A stretch of 64,000 nt of DNA from Dolomedes plantarius (GCA_907164885.2 OU015490.1:16582047-16646046); one strand, 5' to 3'; shown: positions 21,566 through 32,910, numbered from the stretch's first letter. Notes: a model not told the origin generated them from the sequence alone. A program made the numbers and translations.

Positions 21566-22392
21566 CCAAAATACGGTACCGAAGTTCAGATAGGGTTCAC
21601 CTCCGTCTTTGCATCATTGAAAGTCCACGAATCATTCTGGAAACTTTGCCAAAATATGGTACTGAAGTTCAGATAGGGTTCACCTCCGTCTTTGCATCAT
21701 TGAAAGTCCACGAATCATTCTGGAAACTTTGCCAAAATATGGTACTGAAGTTCAGATAGGGTTCACCTCCGTCTTTGCATCATTGAAAGTCCACGAATCG
21801 TTCTGGAAACTTTGCCAAAATATGGTACTGAAGTTCAGATAGGGTTCACCTCCGTCTTTGCATCATTGAAAGTCCACGAATCATTCTGGAAACTTTGCCA
21901 AAATATGGTACTGAAGTTCAGATAGGGTTTACCTCCGTCTTTGCATCATTGAAGTCCACGAATCGTTCTGGAACTTTGCCAAATATGGTACTGAAGTTCA
22001 GATAGGGTTCACCTCCGTCTTTGCATCATTGAAAGTCCACGAATCGTTCTGGAAACTTTGCCAAAATATGGTACTGAAGTTCAGATAGGGTTCACCTCCG
22101 TCTTTGCATCATTGAAAGTCCACGAATCATTCTGGAAACTTTGCCAAAATATGGTACTGAAGTTCAGATAGGGTTTACCTCCGTCTTTGCATCATTGAAA
22201 GTCCACGAATCGTTTCTGGAAAACTTTGCCAAAATATGGTACTGAAGTTCAGATAGGGTTCACCTCCGTCTTTGCATCATTGAAAGTCCACGAATCATTT
22301 CTGGAAACTTTGCCAAAATATGGTACTGAAGTTCAGATAGGTTCACCTCCGTCTTTGCATCATTGAAAGTCCACGAATCATTCTGGAAACTT
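21566..22392 (+). repeat. Tandem array, 83-bp unit, 10 copies
   Basis: The unit contains GGTACTGAAGTTCAGATAGG, CACCTCCGTCTTTGCATC and CCACGAATC(A/G)TTCTGG. Copies differ by only a few substitutions (for example AATCATTC or AATCGTTC, GGGTTCACC or GGGTTTACC) and single-base indels. The high identity implies recent amplification or homogenisation. Since 83 is not a multiple of 3, the reading frame rotates and the ORFs through it are not genes. Confidence 0.95.
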
Positions 22393-22682
22393 AAAAAATA
22401 AGAGTGTTTGCACTTTCCCAGTTGCGGTTGCAGTGGAAAGGGCTCGAACATCGTGTTCCTGATATTACCATTCTTGCTTTGATCTCTCGTCACAAAAGTG
22501 GAAGACCTACGAAGGAAAGCGTTTTGCAGGAAGGAAATCAGATTCTCCGAGCTCTGTGGCGCTAACATCTTAAAATCAATAAAAATGACTCTGTAGATAG
22601 TATCCATAGCCTACTATTAAAGCCTGCCATGAAAGGTTATAAGTAACAAAGATGACTAAATTGAAGGAATTTCAACCTTATA
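22393..22682. other. Non-coding spacer
   Basis: No gene recognised between the 83-bp array and the mariner element. Confidence 0.3.
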
Positions 22683-24000
22683 CAGAAGGTCGTTCGCACT
22701 GTATGAAAACGATTTTGAAATTTATTTTTGGCGTTTGCATTTTGAGATAAACATTCGGCAACTTCAGAATAACGGTCTTCTACTGTTCTGTTTTGATTGG
22801 AATGTAAAATAAAATATTTATTTTGAAAATGGCTGCAAAAATTGATAGATGGCTCAAAGGTTACGTAAATGCGCTTTCCGAGGAGAAATATTCGTATCAA
22901 CAAATTATAAAGCGGTGTAAAAATCACGGTTATGGCATTTCTAAAAAATGTATTTATACTATATTAAAATTGAAATGAAAAAAAAGTCTAACTGGAAGTA
23001 AAAATGAAAACATGACCGCGAAACCTCATCCCAAGACTGTTCGAACGCAAGTAAATATCAGGAAAGTTTGGAAACATGGGCTTGGTTTAGGAAAGTCTCT
23101 GATCCTAAAAGAAAATCCTCCCACCCAAAGATCCATTGCATCGAAACTAAGAATGTGTTCTGGCACTGTAAGTAAAATCATTCATAAAGGTTTGAAGTTA
23201 AAAAAGATGTTTAAACCTAAAGTTCATTTGCTTTTGCCAAAGCATATTGGCGAAAGAAAGACAAATTGTAAAAAAATATGTGAAAAACACCTAGCTACTG
23301 AAAAAATGGAAATTTGTGGTAACACTCGATGAGGCATGGGTCTATTTATGTGACTGCAATAAGAAAAAGATCAATTTTCTATTGCTCAACTGAGGGGAAT
23401 GACGGACGAAATGGTTTCGTCAGTGTATAGAAAAGTTCCCAAAGGGATTCATGATAGTTGCAGGATTTTGTTACAACGGCAAGTTTAAAAAAAAAAAGTC
23501 TCAAATAAAGCCAAAATTAATTCACTCTACTATATCAGCAGAATATTTTTGAACCAATTTTTGAAGAAGAAATTCCAGCCTTATATACAAAGGACATTGA
23601 TAAAGTTGAGTTTTATATTTACAAAGCCTCTAAATCAACTGTCGTTTATTTAGCAAAGAGAGAATCATAAACAGGAATAAAGTGCATCCCATTTAATGAA
23701 ATACCTGTAAAATTACCCGACTCTTCTCCAATGGACTTTTGCGTTTTCGGTTTATAAAAACGAGCCTTGGGAAAACGACATCCAAGAACACTGAACGGAC
23801 TTTGGAAAACGGTCCAAGAAGAATGGGGTAAAATTTACATAACAGTAGTAAGAAAATTTTACTTTTACAGAAAATTTAAGCTAATGCTATTTTCAAGAAC
23901 CATGGCTATCAGATAGAAGCAAATCGTCGCAAAAAACACGGCATTTATACATAAAACTTAACTATCAAAATCGTTTCCATAAAGTGCGAACGACCTTCTG
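22683..24000 (+). mobile_element. mariner-superfamily DNA transposon, decayed
   Basis: 1318 bp with TA on both sides. The inverted repeats match at 34 of 36 positions and begin CAGAAGGTCGTTCGCACT (22683-22718 and 23965-24000). This is the length of an intact mariner-type element, so the copy is complete in outline. Its gene is disrupted. Confidence 0.93.
22829..23930 (+). pseudogene. mariner-superfamily transposase pseudogene
   Basis: The ATG at 22829 opens a helix-turn-helix region (MAAKIDRWLKGYVNAL) that stops at about 22975. A second stretch at 23012-23332 continues the DNA-binding part (KTVRTQVNIRKVWKHG). After a frame change the catalytic core appears: TLDEAWVYL near 23320-23350 (first Asp), a block aligning with the DKAS region near 23600-23650 where this copy has YKAS, and SPMDFCVFG near 23730 (third Asp). 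The middle acidic residue is therefore replaced, and stops and frameshifts are numerous. The SPMDF ending points to a DDD-type mariner and not a Tc1-type DDE enzyme. Inactive. Confidence 0.82.
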
Positions 24001-24580
24001 TACTTTACATGACTAAATATATGTTGCCTCTGCTTTTTCTTTTTTTTTCCAGCTCGCCTAAATTCCTGATCGAGAACTGTTACCTATAATTGCAGAGAAC
24101 GGTAATTAGTTGATTATTTTTTTTAAATTGTCAGTGTAAACCAAACACTCGCTTAAACAGCAGTTCATCCAAACAGACAAATCTCCTATCGCGTCGAAAG
24201 GTGTGTGAAATCTAATGAGGTATATAACAACTAAATTGCCAGAGGCGAGAGACCAGCCAGCAATCCAACAATGGCCACACAGCTTCATTAGCATGCATCC
24301 CTTGAAATAGACCTAAAAGATTAGGAATCAGTGCATCCCGATGTTCAACGAATTTAATTTCGCAAAGCTGCAATTAAGCTCTATTCCACGACAGCCTTTT
24401 CCGTCGACAATTAGCATAAGAGGAGGATGTCAGTCGCAGAAAAATAAACAGGGGCATGCAAGAGAAGTTAATTGGAATTGAAACCGTCCGAGGTCTTTTC
24501 GACACCTGCTATAAAAAATGTTAATAAGTAGCCCCAGATGTGAAGTTTATCGCGGAGGAGAAAAGAAAAATTTATTATAA
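24001..24580. other. GC-richer single-copy island, candidate regulatory DNA
   Basis: After a pyrimidine tract ending CCAG at about 24053 the sequence is unique-looking, with TTCATTAGCATGCAT at 24284, CAATTAGCATAAG at 24411 and GTTAATTGGAATTG at 24467. A 62-codon minus frame (24106-24294) shows no domain. Putative splice-like edges give no open exon in any frame. Confidence 0.35.
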
Positions 24581-24899
24581 ATGAGAATCGATTTTCGATC
24601 AATGGATTTATCAATATTCAGTAATTCGATAATTATGAATTTTTATTCGGATGGTAAAAATCAAATCAAGTTTTGCCGAGGTAAATATTTTTATTTAAAT
24701 TTTTTTTAGATAACCAATGAGTGTGAAATTCCTCGAATAATAATAAAAAAAATCATACATCATTTATATCGATTTTTAACGATCCAAAAATAGCACGAGA
24801 ATTTTATTTGCTACTCGAGTAACTTTTATGTAAAATTGAGTGCACTTAAATTGTTTATAAACTTGAATTTAAATTTACGGCTATAAGGAAAAGAAGATA
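24581..24899. other. AT-rich non-coding sequence
   Basis: Nothing recognised. Confidence 0.3.
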
Positions 24900-24904
24900 A
24901 CGGC

Positions 24905-24965
24905 TTGAGGAAGCCTAGTTATAGCGCGTCGGCTTACGGTGCTGAAGATACTTGTGTTACTCAGC
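24905..24965 (+). mobile_element. SINE family A head fragment
   Basis: CCTAGTTATAGCGCGTCGGC followed by TTACGGTGCTGAA matches the head of the family (GCGCGCTGGTTTTCGGTGCTGA at 8.15 kb). The B box is lost. Confidence 0.6.
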
Positions 24966-25131
24966 GTTCATTTCAGGGATTATCGTAATTATATATACAT
25001 CTCTGTGTGTGTTTGTGTGTTTGTTTATTTAAACATTTCCTATATACACACGTACACGATAACACGTTAATCTTTATGCATCAATGTAAAGGAAAATTTT
25101 GTATTATATATATATATATAAAAGTTGGTAG

Positions 25132-25194
25132 CAGGGGTGGCTCCAGTGCAGGGTATTTTTTTTCGGGGGGAGAGGGGCAACGTAGACTCTTAGG

Positions 25195-25257
<63 letters not shown>

Positions 25258-25261
25258 ACAT

Positions 25262-25302
<41 letters not shown>

Positions 25303-25452
25303 AAATAAACATCGTCTCATTTTAAATTTAAACTCATTTAGCATTAGGTCTACAATTATATAATTTTAGGCTATGAAAAAAATACGCCAGGCTTTTTTTT
25401 GGGGGGAGGGGGGCAATTGCCCCTACTGCCCCCCTCCCTTGAGCCGCCATTG
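25132..25452. mobile_element. hAT-type MITE containing (TA)n
   Basis: 321 bp with ends CAGGGGTGGCTCCAGTGCAG and, reverse-complemented, CAATGGCGGCTCAAGGGAG. The octamers GTTGGTAG (25124-25131) and GTTGGTAC (25453-25460) match at 7 of 8. G-rich subterminal runs occur on both sides. The interior is mostly TA microsatellite at 25197-25300. Confidence 0.85.
25197..25300. repeat. (TA)n microsatellite inside a hAT MITE
   Basis: Two TA tracts separated by a short TGTGTGTACATAGA interruption. Confidence 0.95.
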
Positions 25453-25559
25453 GTTGGTACCCGTCAAAGCATGACGACTGGATAGTAAATTAATGCACTA
25501 ATACACAAATTATTGTCCACACATCATTGCCAAATGCTGAAAATCATAATAATGCGCAG

Positions 25560-25970
25560 AATCAAATTGTGTTTAAGCAGCCTCGTGCTTAGTGTCTTGA
25601 GTATCTAAAGCCAGATTTAAAAATGTCACGGAGCATGCGCAGGAAACAATTTTTTTTAAATCCTAAATTATCGCTCATTAAACAGCGCGAAATAAACATC
25701 ATATTTCCATCAGATTTAATCGTATATTTCACAAACATAATTGTCATAAAAATAAAAAGAGAGATATCTAGAGAGATTCCTTCGAATCAACGTGTTTATC
25801 ATTAAAACATGTCACTGAGCATGCGCAGAAACAGTGAGTTTCTAAAGCCAGATTTAAACGTGCCACCGAGCATGCGCAGAGATCAATTTTTAATAGTAAA
25901 TTATCGCTAATTAAAAGAAATTGCGGTTACACAAACCAAATTTGACAAATCTACAGATTATAATCTTTCG
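25560..25970 (-). repeat. Dispersed repeat DR-B, minus copy
   Basis: Inverted homologue of 6610-7150 with the GAGCATGCGCAG phrase three times (25632, 25818, 25868), showing the same internal duplication. Confidence 0.75.
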
Positions 25971-26040
25971 TGTAAGACGAAAATAAAGTAAATTGATGCA
26001 GTAGATTTCTGATACGGACTGCCAAAACTCGGTTTAGCAA

Positions 26041-26042
<2 letters not shown>

Positions 26043-26079
<37 letters not shown>
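26043..26079. repeat. (TA)n microsatellite
   Basis: TA tract next to the SINE at 26092. Confidence 0.95.
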
Positions 26080-26088
<9 letters not shown>

Positions 26089-26091
26089 CCT

Positions 26092-26480
26092 CTATGTGGC
26101 CTAGCGACAGCGTGTGGGCTTTCAGTACCAAGGGTGCTCGGATCGTATCCCGACAAGCGCCATTAAATACCTACGTGTCTAGGCCGGATAGGGGGACGTT
26201 CAATCCGTAGACCGGAAAGTTCCTCTATGCGGTCAGAGAGGGTGGGAGAGGGTACGATTCCTCCAGATGTTGTCCCTGGGGGTCCTAGGTTGAAACTGTG
26301 GTGTCACCTGTCTAAGGCAGATTCCGACCCGTGTGGTGCCATTATAAACCGGAGTCGCACCCTTCCTTTAGGGACCTAGTCTTTAGGGACCTAGCCTTTA
26401 GCTAGCCTTTAGGGACCTAGTCTGGAATACTTCTGGCCAGAGAGCATTAGAAGCAACAACAACAACAGCAGCAAAAGAAA
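26092..26480 (+). mobile_element. SINE family A, near full length
   Basis: The most complete long-form copy. The head GTGGCCTAGCGACAGCGTG is followed by B box GGATCGTATCC, then CATTAAATACCTACGTG, GGTGGGAGAGGGTACGA, CCATTATAAACCGGAGTCGC and CTGGAATACTTCTGGCC. It ends in a CAACAACAACAAC tail. A local triplication of TTTAGGGACCTAG lies at 26375-26420. Confidence 0.85.
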
Positions 26481-26536
26481 ATAAGAAAAAAATATGCATC
26501 AGAATTTTTAATAAAAAATTTTAATTAATTCAAATA

Positions 26537-27011
26537 CAGTGAAACCTCGTTTATTCGGACTAACTGGTACCATAGGCAATCCGGACCACCGAATATCCGG
26601 ATAATTCGGGTAATATGGGTAATAAGCAAAACAATATCCGTAACTAAGCAGACTTACCGTTTATTACGATAAAAAAAAAACTATGTTTTGTTACAAAATT
26701 ACATAGTATTGTTTACAAGGCATTAAAAAGTATAAAAATAACTTTTCACATCATTTCTCAACAAAGAATTGGTTAAGTCTAGTAAAGCTTTCTTAAACTC
26801 GACAAAAATCATTTCATGACCATAATTTATCGTACAATCTACGCAGGAACTGTCCATCGAATCAAACTAAAAAGCGAATATTGGGCGTATTTCTAGGGAT
26901 GTTCTTCCTACCATAGTTAAAAATTATTATCTAATGTGAACATTAAATAAAAATAAAGTCTACAAATTTGATCCGGATTATCCGGAGATCCGGATAAACG
27001 AGGTTTTACTG
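26537..27011. mobile_element. pogo/Tigger-type MITE, copy 2
   Basis: 475 bp with TA on both sides. The ends are CAGTGAAACCTCGTTTATTC and, reverse-complemented, CAGTAAAACCTCGTTTATCC. Its whole length aligns in inverted orientation with 7613-8068. No transposase gene. Confidence 0.88.
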
Positions 27012-27560
27012 TATTTAAAACACAAAAATTATCACAAAAATAAACCTTTATTTATTTGCCACATATCTATACAGTTTTGAATTTCTCGTAACCCAGGCAT
27101 TGCGGGTGATCTAACAGGTAAAGGGTGGTTTAGCGCACTCGCCAGACCTGATCAGCTTCTTTACTCAATTTGGTGAATTTTTTTAAAAATTAAAATTTTT
27201 CCTAATTAGCCATGGTTTTTTCCCACAGAGCCCGATCGTATCGTTATTGCATTTTTTTCCCCTCGCCAAATTTCTTTGGTTTTATTCATTTTGAAGGCAG
27301 GCGATTTCTACTAGCTTCCAATCCGACTCGGGAAGGTCTAAATGAACACGAATTCGTGAGCCGGCTACACCTCGCGTCCATTAACACCCGAATGCGATCA
27401 GATAACGCTTAAGCGAATAACCGAAGCCACGCAACGAAAGTAAAAAGGGAGAACCTGATTACCTTTGTTAGCCCAGCAGCAATTGCAGACGTAATTAGGA
27501 AATATTGAATATGCAACAGGTTACAAATGTTTCAAAAATGTAACAACGTGACTCCCTTCA
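27012..27560. other. GC-richer unique stretch (from about 27200)
   Basis: Anonymous until about 27200. After that comes a GC-richer block with CGAATTCGTGAG, AGCAGCAATTGCAG and GTAATTAGG. A 66-codon plus frame at 27212 has no known domain. Confidence 0.3.
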
Positions 27561-28155
27561 TACTTTCCAAAGGGGCTTTCATCGTCGATTGTATATGGGT
27601 GCCAGTTTAGCAAATTATTGTCAGTTAAGCACAGTTATACGTTGCCCAAATTCAAAGACATCCATAAATTCATACATAGTTAGATCAATTCGTAAATACC
27701 ATATTTGAGGAATTAATTATTATCACAGCCGTAATGAAACCCATATCAGCATGTAGCCTGTTGTACTTAATTGTTGTTATCGTCCTCCAAATAACAGGGT
27801 ATCCATAAATTTAATTTTTTTAACGCTGTTTGTCAAAAAGCAAGTATTTTACTTATTATTATTTTCAATTCTTCAGAATGAAAGAATCTTTTTGGGTAAC
27901 GACTCAAGTTTATTGGTCAATTTTAATGACTCAATTTCCAAGTTATACCAAGGAAGCAATGACCGTCATAGGTGTTTGGCCGCTGACCACCGGAACCTGT
28001 GAACAAAATCACACGCAATTAAATTGATGGTTGGTAGAAAGATCGATAAATTTTACTTTTTAGGCGGTTATCGTATTTTACTGGAGTGCCATTGCATGGA
28101 CACTTCATAACCCTATATATATAAGAGTGCATACCGCTATATATATATGAGTGCA
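27561..28155. other. Non-coding sequence
   Basis: No gene recognised. A short TATATATA-containing duplication lies at 28113-28148. Confidence 0.3.
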
Positions 28156-28159
28156 AAGT

Positions 28160-28840
28160 AAATGTGCTATGGGCAGCCAAGTGGTGGCGCGTTGGCCTTT
28201 GAACTGAGTTGCTCGATTCGAATCCATTCAATACCCTCCTGTCTAGGCCCAATAGAGACACGCCAAGCTTCTATGAGATCAGAGAGTGTGGAAGAAGGTA
28301 CGATGCACAAATATGTCGCCCATAGGGGGCTCTCTGTCTAAAGCAATGGTTCCCAACCCGTAGAATTCTGCGGACCACTAAGCCAGAAATTGAACCATGT
28401 GCGGACAAAACCACCACCACCACCACCGACTTGAGGGGGGGGGGGGGCTTCCGTCGGGTATGGGGGGTTATAGAATATCCCTCACGCAAAAGAGATACAG
28501 AAGGGCAAAAGGGATACAGATAGTAAAATAATTTTCTTAAACTTTTAAGAAGTTTTAATTGAACACCTGATAGTCATCGGATATATTCCGCCCATCTAGT
28601 TCAGTGAACATTGCTTTCAAAACCCCCATTTATTTAGCAACTTTCTATATGTGGTGCCGGACCACTCCCAAGGTTCTCGCAGACCACCGGTTGTGAACCA
28701 CTGGTCTAAAGGGAGATGGCACCTGCCTAAATCGAACTCGACCCTTGTGATGCCTCCTCAGCCCGCAAACCTATATGGACCTGATCTGGAATATTTCCTT
28801 TACGGGAGACATAAGCAACAACAGCAACAAAATGAATTCT
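28160..28840 (+). mobile_element. SINE family A, interrupted by a hAT MITE
   Basis: Head and B box (CTCGATTCGAATCC) are at about 28180-28225, with the body to 28343. The body resumes at 28704 (GGCACCTGCCTAA, CTGATCTGGAATA) and ends in a CAACAACAGCAACAA tail. The break is exactly at the octamer-flanked MITE at 28344-28703. Confidence 0.85.
28344..28703. mobile_element. hAT-type MITE nested in a SINE
   Basis: 360 bp with ends CAATGGTTCCCAACC and, reverse-complemented, CAGTGGTTCACAACC, the well known hAT end type. The target duplication GTCTAAAG is perfect (28336-28343 and 28704-28711). It contains a CCA trinucleotide run and a G-run near 28435. No coding capacity. Confidence 0.95.
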
Positions 28841-29024
28841 TACCTTCGCATGCTGTGGTCAGCAGCGGTGAAATTTTCAGCGGCAGCAAAAGTCCAGAAG
28901 TGAGATCGAAGAAATGATCGAACCTGTGAACGGCTTTCTGACACGAGGTGAATTGAACCTCAGACAAATGTTTAGAAAAATTCCAGTCACGCCTGTTCGT
29001 CACGGCAGAAATCTTTAGCAATCG
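28841..29024. other. Short unique stretch, left half of a split island
   Basis: GC-richer sequence that continues on the far side of the insertion at 29025-29453 (the reading GCAATCGCTGATCTCG is restored when it is removed). Confidence 0.35.
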
Positions 29025-29453
29025 CAAGGGGGTACATAAATTTCGCATAAAAAAATATCGAAATTTCGCAAAAAAATATATAAATTCAAAATTTTCGCAT
29101 TTATTTTAAAAATTTACAATTTTACTAACTTGGTTCGGTAAGTATCAAAATTCTTAGTTAAAAACTAACATTGTAGTAATCTCCACATTCACTTCCGTAA
29201 GTCTTTAGCAATAAGTAATAGGCAAATTTAGAGAGTGAGATGATCTATCAGTTAAAGACCGTGAATGGTCATAGATAAGCAATTATGTTAATAAATTATT
29301 ACTATTATTATTACCTAATTTCGCTTAAAAACCCGTTTATCACCGAGTTTTCGCCGAAAAGTAGTTAAAAAAAAAAAAAAATTTTCGCGCTTATTCGCTC
29401 ATATCGGCAATTTATTCGCATCTATTTCATAAATACGAAAATTACATATCTCT
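29025..29453. mobile_element. Probable hAT-type MITE with target duplication
   Basis: 429 bp of A/T-rich sequence with repeated TTTCGC. It is flanked by AGCAATCG at 29017-29024 and 29454-29461; the identity extends to 10 bp. The ends are related in inverted orientation (GGTACATAAATTTCGCAT and GATATGTAATTTTCGTAT). The ends are weaker than in the other hAT MITEs, so the superfamily is less sure than the insertion itself. Confidence 0.7.
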
Positions 29454-29665
29454 AGCAATCGCTGATCTCGAATGCATCGTCGAGGATCAGTGAGCCACAG
29501 ATCAGCAGCTCCCTAAGCTGCAATCGAGATGCAACCTTAAGTTATTTTACAGATACACAAATACCTTTTCTACTAATAAGTTTTTGGTTTAGTGTCCTAT
29601 TCACTATTTCTTCTCATATCTCACAAAGTAACTTTTTTTCCCTCACTCTCTGTTATTTACTCTTT

Positions 29666-31322
29666 CTGACTATTGTGATGAAACTTCAATTAAAATTTTA
29701 TTTGACTGGTATGGACAAATTTAATTTCATTGATCGTCATGGGAACATCAATTTTGACATTTTAAAATTATGTCACTTCAATGAAAATTTTATTTCACTG
29801 TTGTGGACAAATTTAATTTTATTGATCAGCATGGGAACATCAATTTTGAAATTTTAAAATAATGTCACTTCAATGAAAAATTTATTTCACAGTTGTGGAC
29901 AAATTTAATTTCATTGATCAGTATGGGAACATAAATTTTGACATTTTGAAATTATGTCACTTCAATGAAAATTTTATTTGACTGTTGTGGTCAAATTTAA
30001 TTTCATTGATCAGCATGGAAACATCAATTTTGAAATTTTAAAATTATGTCATTTCAATGAAAATTTTATTTGACTGTTGTGGACAAATTTAATTTTATGA
30101 GCATGGGAACATCAATTTTGAAATTTTAAAATCTTGTCACTTCAACGAAAATTTTATTTGACTGTTGTGGACAAATTTAATTTTATTGATCAGCATGGGA
30201 ACACCAATTTTGACATTTTAAAATTATGTCACTTCAATGAAAATTTTATTTGACTGTTGTGGACAAATTCAATTTTATGAGCATGGGAACATCAATTTTG
30301 AAATTTTAAAATCTTGTCACTTCAACGAAATTTTATTTGACTGTTGTGGACAAATTTAATTTTATTGATCAGCATGGGAACACCAATTTTGACATTTTAA
30401 AATTATGTCACTTCAATGAAAATTTTATTTGACTGTTGTGGACAAATTTAATTTTATTGATCAGCATGGGAACACCAATTTTTACATTTTAAATTTATGT
30501 CACTTCAATGAAAATTTTATTTGACTGTTGTGGACAAATTTAATTTTATGAGCATTTTGAACGTCAATTTTGAAATTTTAAAATTTTGTCACTTCAACGA
30601 AAATTTTATTTGACTGTTGTGGACAAATTTAATTTTATTGATCAGCATGGGAACACCAATTTTGACATTTTAAAATTATGTCACTTCAATGAAAATTTTA
30701 TTTGACTGTTGTGGACAAATTCAATTTTATGAGCATGGGAACATCAATTTTGAAATTTTAAAATCTTGTCACTTCAACGAAAATTTTATTTGACTGTTGT
30801 GGACAAATTTAATTTTATTGATCAGCATGGGAACACCAATTTTGACATTTTAAAATTATGTCACTTCAATGAAAATTTTATTTGACTGTTGTGGACAAAT
30901 TTAATTTTATTGATCAGCATGGGAACACCAATTTTGACATTTTAAATTTATGTCACTTCAATGAAAATTTTATTTGACTGTTGTGGGCAACTTTAATTTT
31001 ATGAGCATAACATCAATTTTCACATTTTAAAATTATGTCACTTCAATTAAAATTTTATTTGACTGTTGTGGGCAATTTTAATTTTATTGATCAGCATGGG
31101 AACATTAATTTTGACATTTTAAAATTATGTCACTTCAATGAAAATTTTATTTGACTGTTGTGGGCAACTTTAATTTTATGAGCATGAGAACATCAATTTT
31201 GAAATTTTAAAATTATGTCACTTCAATAAAAATTTTATTTGACTGTTGTGGATTAGTTTAATTTTATGAGCTTTGGGAACATCAATTTGAAGTTTTAAAA
31301 TTATGTCACTTCAATGAAAATT
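29666..31322 (+). repeat. Satellite-like tandem array, about 83-93-bp unit, about 19 copies, higher-order
   Basis: The unit contains ATGTCACTTCAATGAAAATT, TTTGACTGTTGTGGACAAAT and GCATGGGAACA. Long units carry TTGATCAGCATG, short ones lack TTGATC. In the middle the order long-short-long-long-short repeats. Diagnostic variants recur one block apart: AAATTCAATTT at 30270 and 30722 (452 bp) and TAAATTTATG at 30491 and 30944 (453 bp). This is a higher-order repeat of five monomers. Frames through it are not genes. Confidence 0.93.
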
Positions 31323-31604
31323 TTAAATCTATCTTTTTATCTCGCGCAAATAGGCGACAAAACTGGCCGCAATTATGCAGAAACATCTCAGAATTTTTTT
31401 TAAAATGAACTTTAAAATCATCAATTTTTAAAATGAACTTTAAAATCATCTCAGAAAACTTAAGGCTTCTATAAGTAATAAAAACTGCATATTTCAACTA
31501 ACTAAAGTTTTAAAAAAATAAAGGTTTGCATCAAACGGGACTGTTCAAAATATGCACAGACAATTCAGTCCCAATTAGAGATATTAATTAAAGCATGAAA
31601 TTAC
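31323..31604. other. Non-coding sequence
   Basis: No gene. A short duplication around TTTTTAAAATGAACTTTAAAATCAT lies at 31395-31450. Confidence 0.35.
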
Positions 31605-31860
31605 CGTTTCGGAAAACTCTCAACGTAGGACTACGCTCCTGAATAACGATACTCCGGAAAGAAAAAATTCAGAGACATTCGCGAGTTATAATTTTGGCAG
31701 CTCGCCAAACCCATTAGCAGTAAACATTTAAACAGAAAAGCACCAGAATACGTCAAAAAAAAAAAGAGAGAAAAGAAAAAGAAAAGAGGTAAGCAGCAAT
31801 AAGTAATCCTACGTTAATAACCCGCGATGGTTTCTTTCGATGAGACTACCTGATATATAT
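31605..31860 (+). repeat. Dispersed repeat DR-D, complete short copy
   Basis: Begins CAACGTAGGACTACG and ends AATCCTACGTTAATAACCCG, so the ends are inverted (consensus TTAACGTAGGATTA). Between them are GCGAGTTATAATTTTGGCAG and AACAGAAAAGCACCAG-type phrases and a purine-rich centre in place of the TA microsatellite found in the other copies. Confidence 0.75.
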
Positions 31861-32637
31861 ATAATTTGCATAGGTCTTTCTTTAATCGTAAAAATAAGTT
31901 TCATACAGCTAAAAAATTTAATATTGCATAGAATCTGGCTATGCTTTCTATTTTTTTGATTGATTGATTAAATCAAATGATCTAGTAGACTTATTACAAT
32001 TAAACATAAAAAAGAATTTTAAAATTTTACAGATTCCAGTCCAGATATCTAATATTAGACATCTTTATTAAGGGTCCTTCTGGCTAATTTGAACTGGCCA
32101 CCCCTATTTTACATTCATTGGTGTTTATCTCACAGGAAATTTTAAGCAAGTTTATCGGCTGCCCTCAGGAAAAAATCCCGGTAATTTGCAAGCATAGGAT
32201 AAACCCAACGCAGAAAAAAAAATGAGCATCAGAAATGAATGACATTTTAAAGCGAATAATTACTTCATTAATGTTAAAGCAATGAAGCCCTCGGATAGCT
32301 CCAGATTCCACGCTTTCTCCTCGTATGAAAAAAAAAATTATATCACTTCTCTAAACAGCTGAACTTTTTAATAAATATCCACTTAATGTGACACGTTCAC
32401 GCACGCTCTTTTGCAGAATATTTGAATTGAAATCGCCGTCCACCTGGCAAAAAGCCACTGACTGCATGGAGAAAAAAAAAATCCCGAACCAACCAAAGCA
32501 AAAAAAAAAAGGAAGAAAGAGAACGAGAAATCATTGCACCTGTAATCCCTACCTAATGAATAGGTAAAAACCCCTGTGCGTCATTTCCCCTTTATTGGCT
32601 TTTAACCCTTAATTGCAAATAATGTCATAGGCCGACA
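31861..32637. other. AT-rich non-coding sequence
   Basis: No gene recognised. Several A-runs of 8-10. Confidence 0.3.
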
Positions 32638-32910
32638 AAATTACGGTTTGCCCGCCTGCCACAGGGATGAATGCAGCACTAAAAAACAAAAAAAGGAGGA
32701 ACGGCTAGATTCGAAATAAAGGAAAGGAAATGAGAGACGTACACCTTTATCTGTTCCCTTTTTTTATATTATTATTATTCCATTTTAGGAATTACGGATT
32801 TCTACGAAAGGGGTGTACGACAGACGGAACCGTTTCCGGGGAACGAGTGATGTCGAATACACCCACCCCTGCTGGATTTGAGCTCTTGGGCACTCAATTC
32901 ATGGTCATCA
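32638..32910 (+). repeat. Duplicated segment, copy 1
   Basis: Diverged homologue of 35283-35530: (T/C)GCC(C/A)ACCTGCCAC, GAGA..GTACA.CTTT, GGGTGTACGACAG versus GGTGTCCGACAG, and GATG(T/C)CGAATAC occur in the same order. A 64-codon frame at 32730 and a 70-codon frame at 35280 overlap it, but their peptides are not conserved, so I do not call genes. Confidence 0.7.

Noticed and set aside
21445..22607. ORFs of 104 and 115 codons across the 83-bp array
   Set aside because: The unit length is not a multiple of three, both strands are open, and the peptides change frame at every unit. They are artefacts of the array.
24030..24120. A small exon between a polypyrimidine-CAG and ACG|GTAATT
   Set aside because: All three frames contain stops within about 50 bp, so it cannot be a coding exon. 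A non-coding exon cannot be tested from sequence alone.
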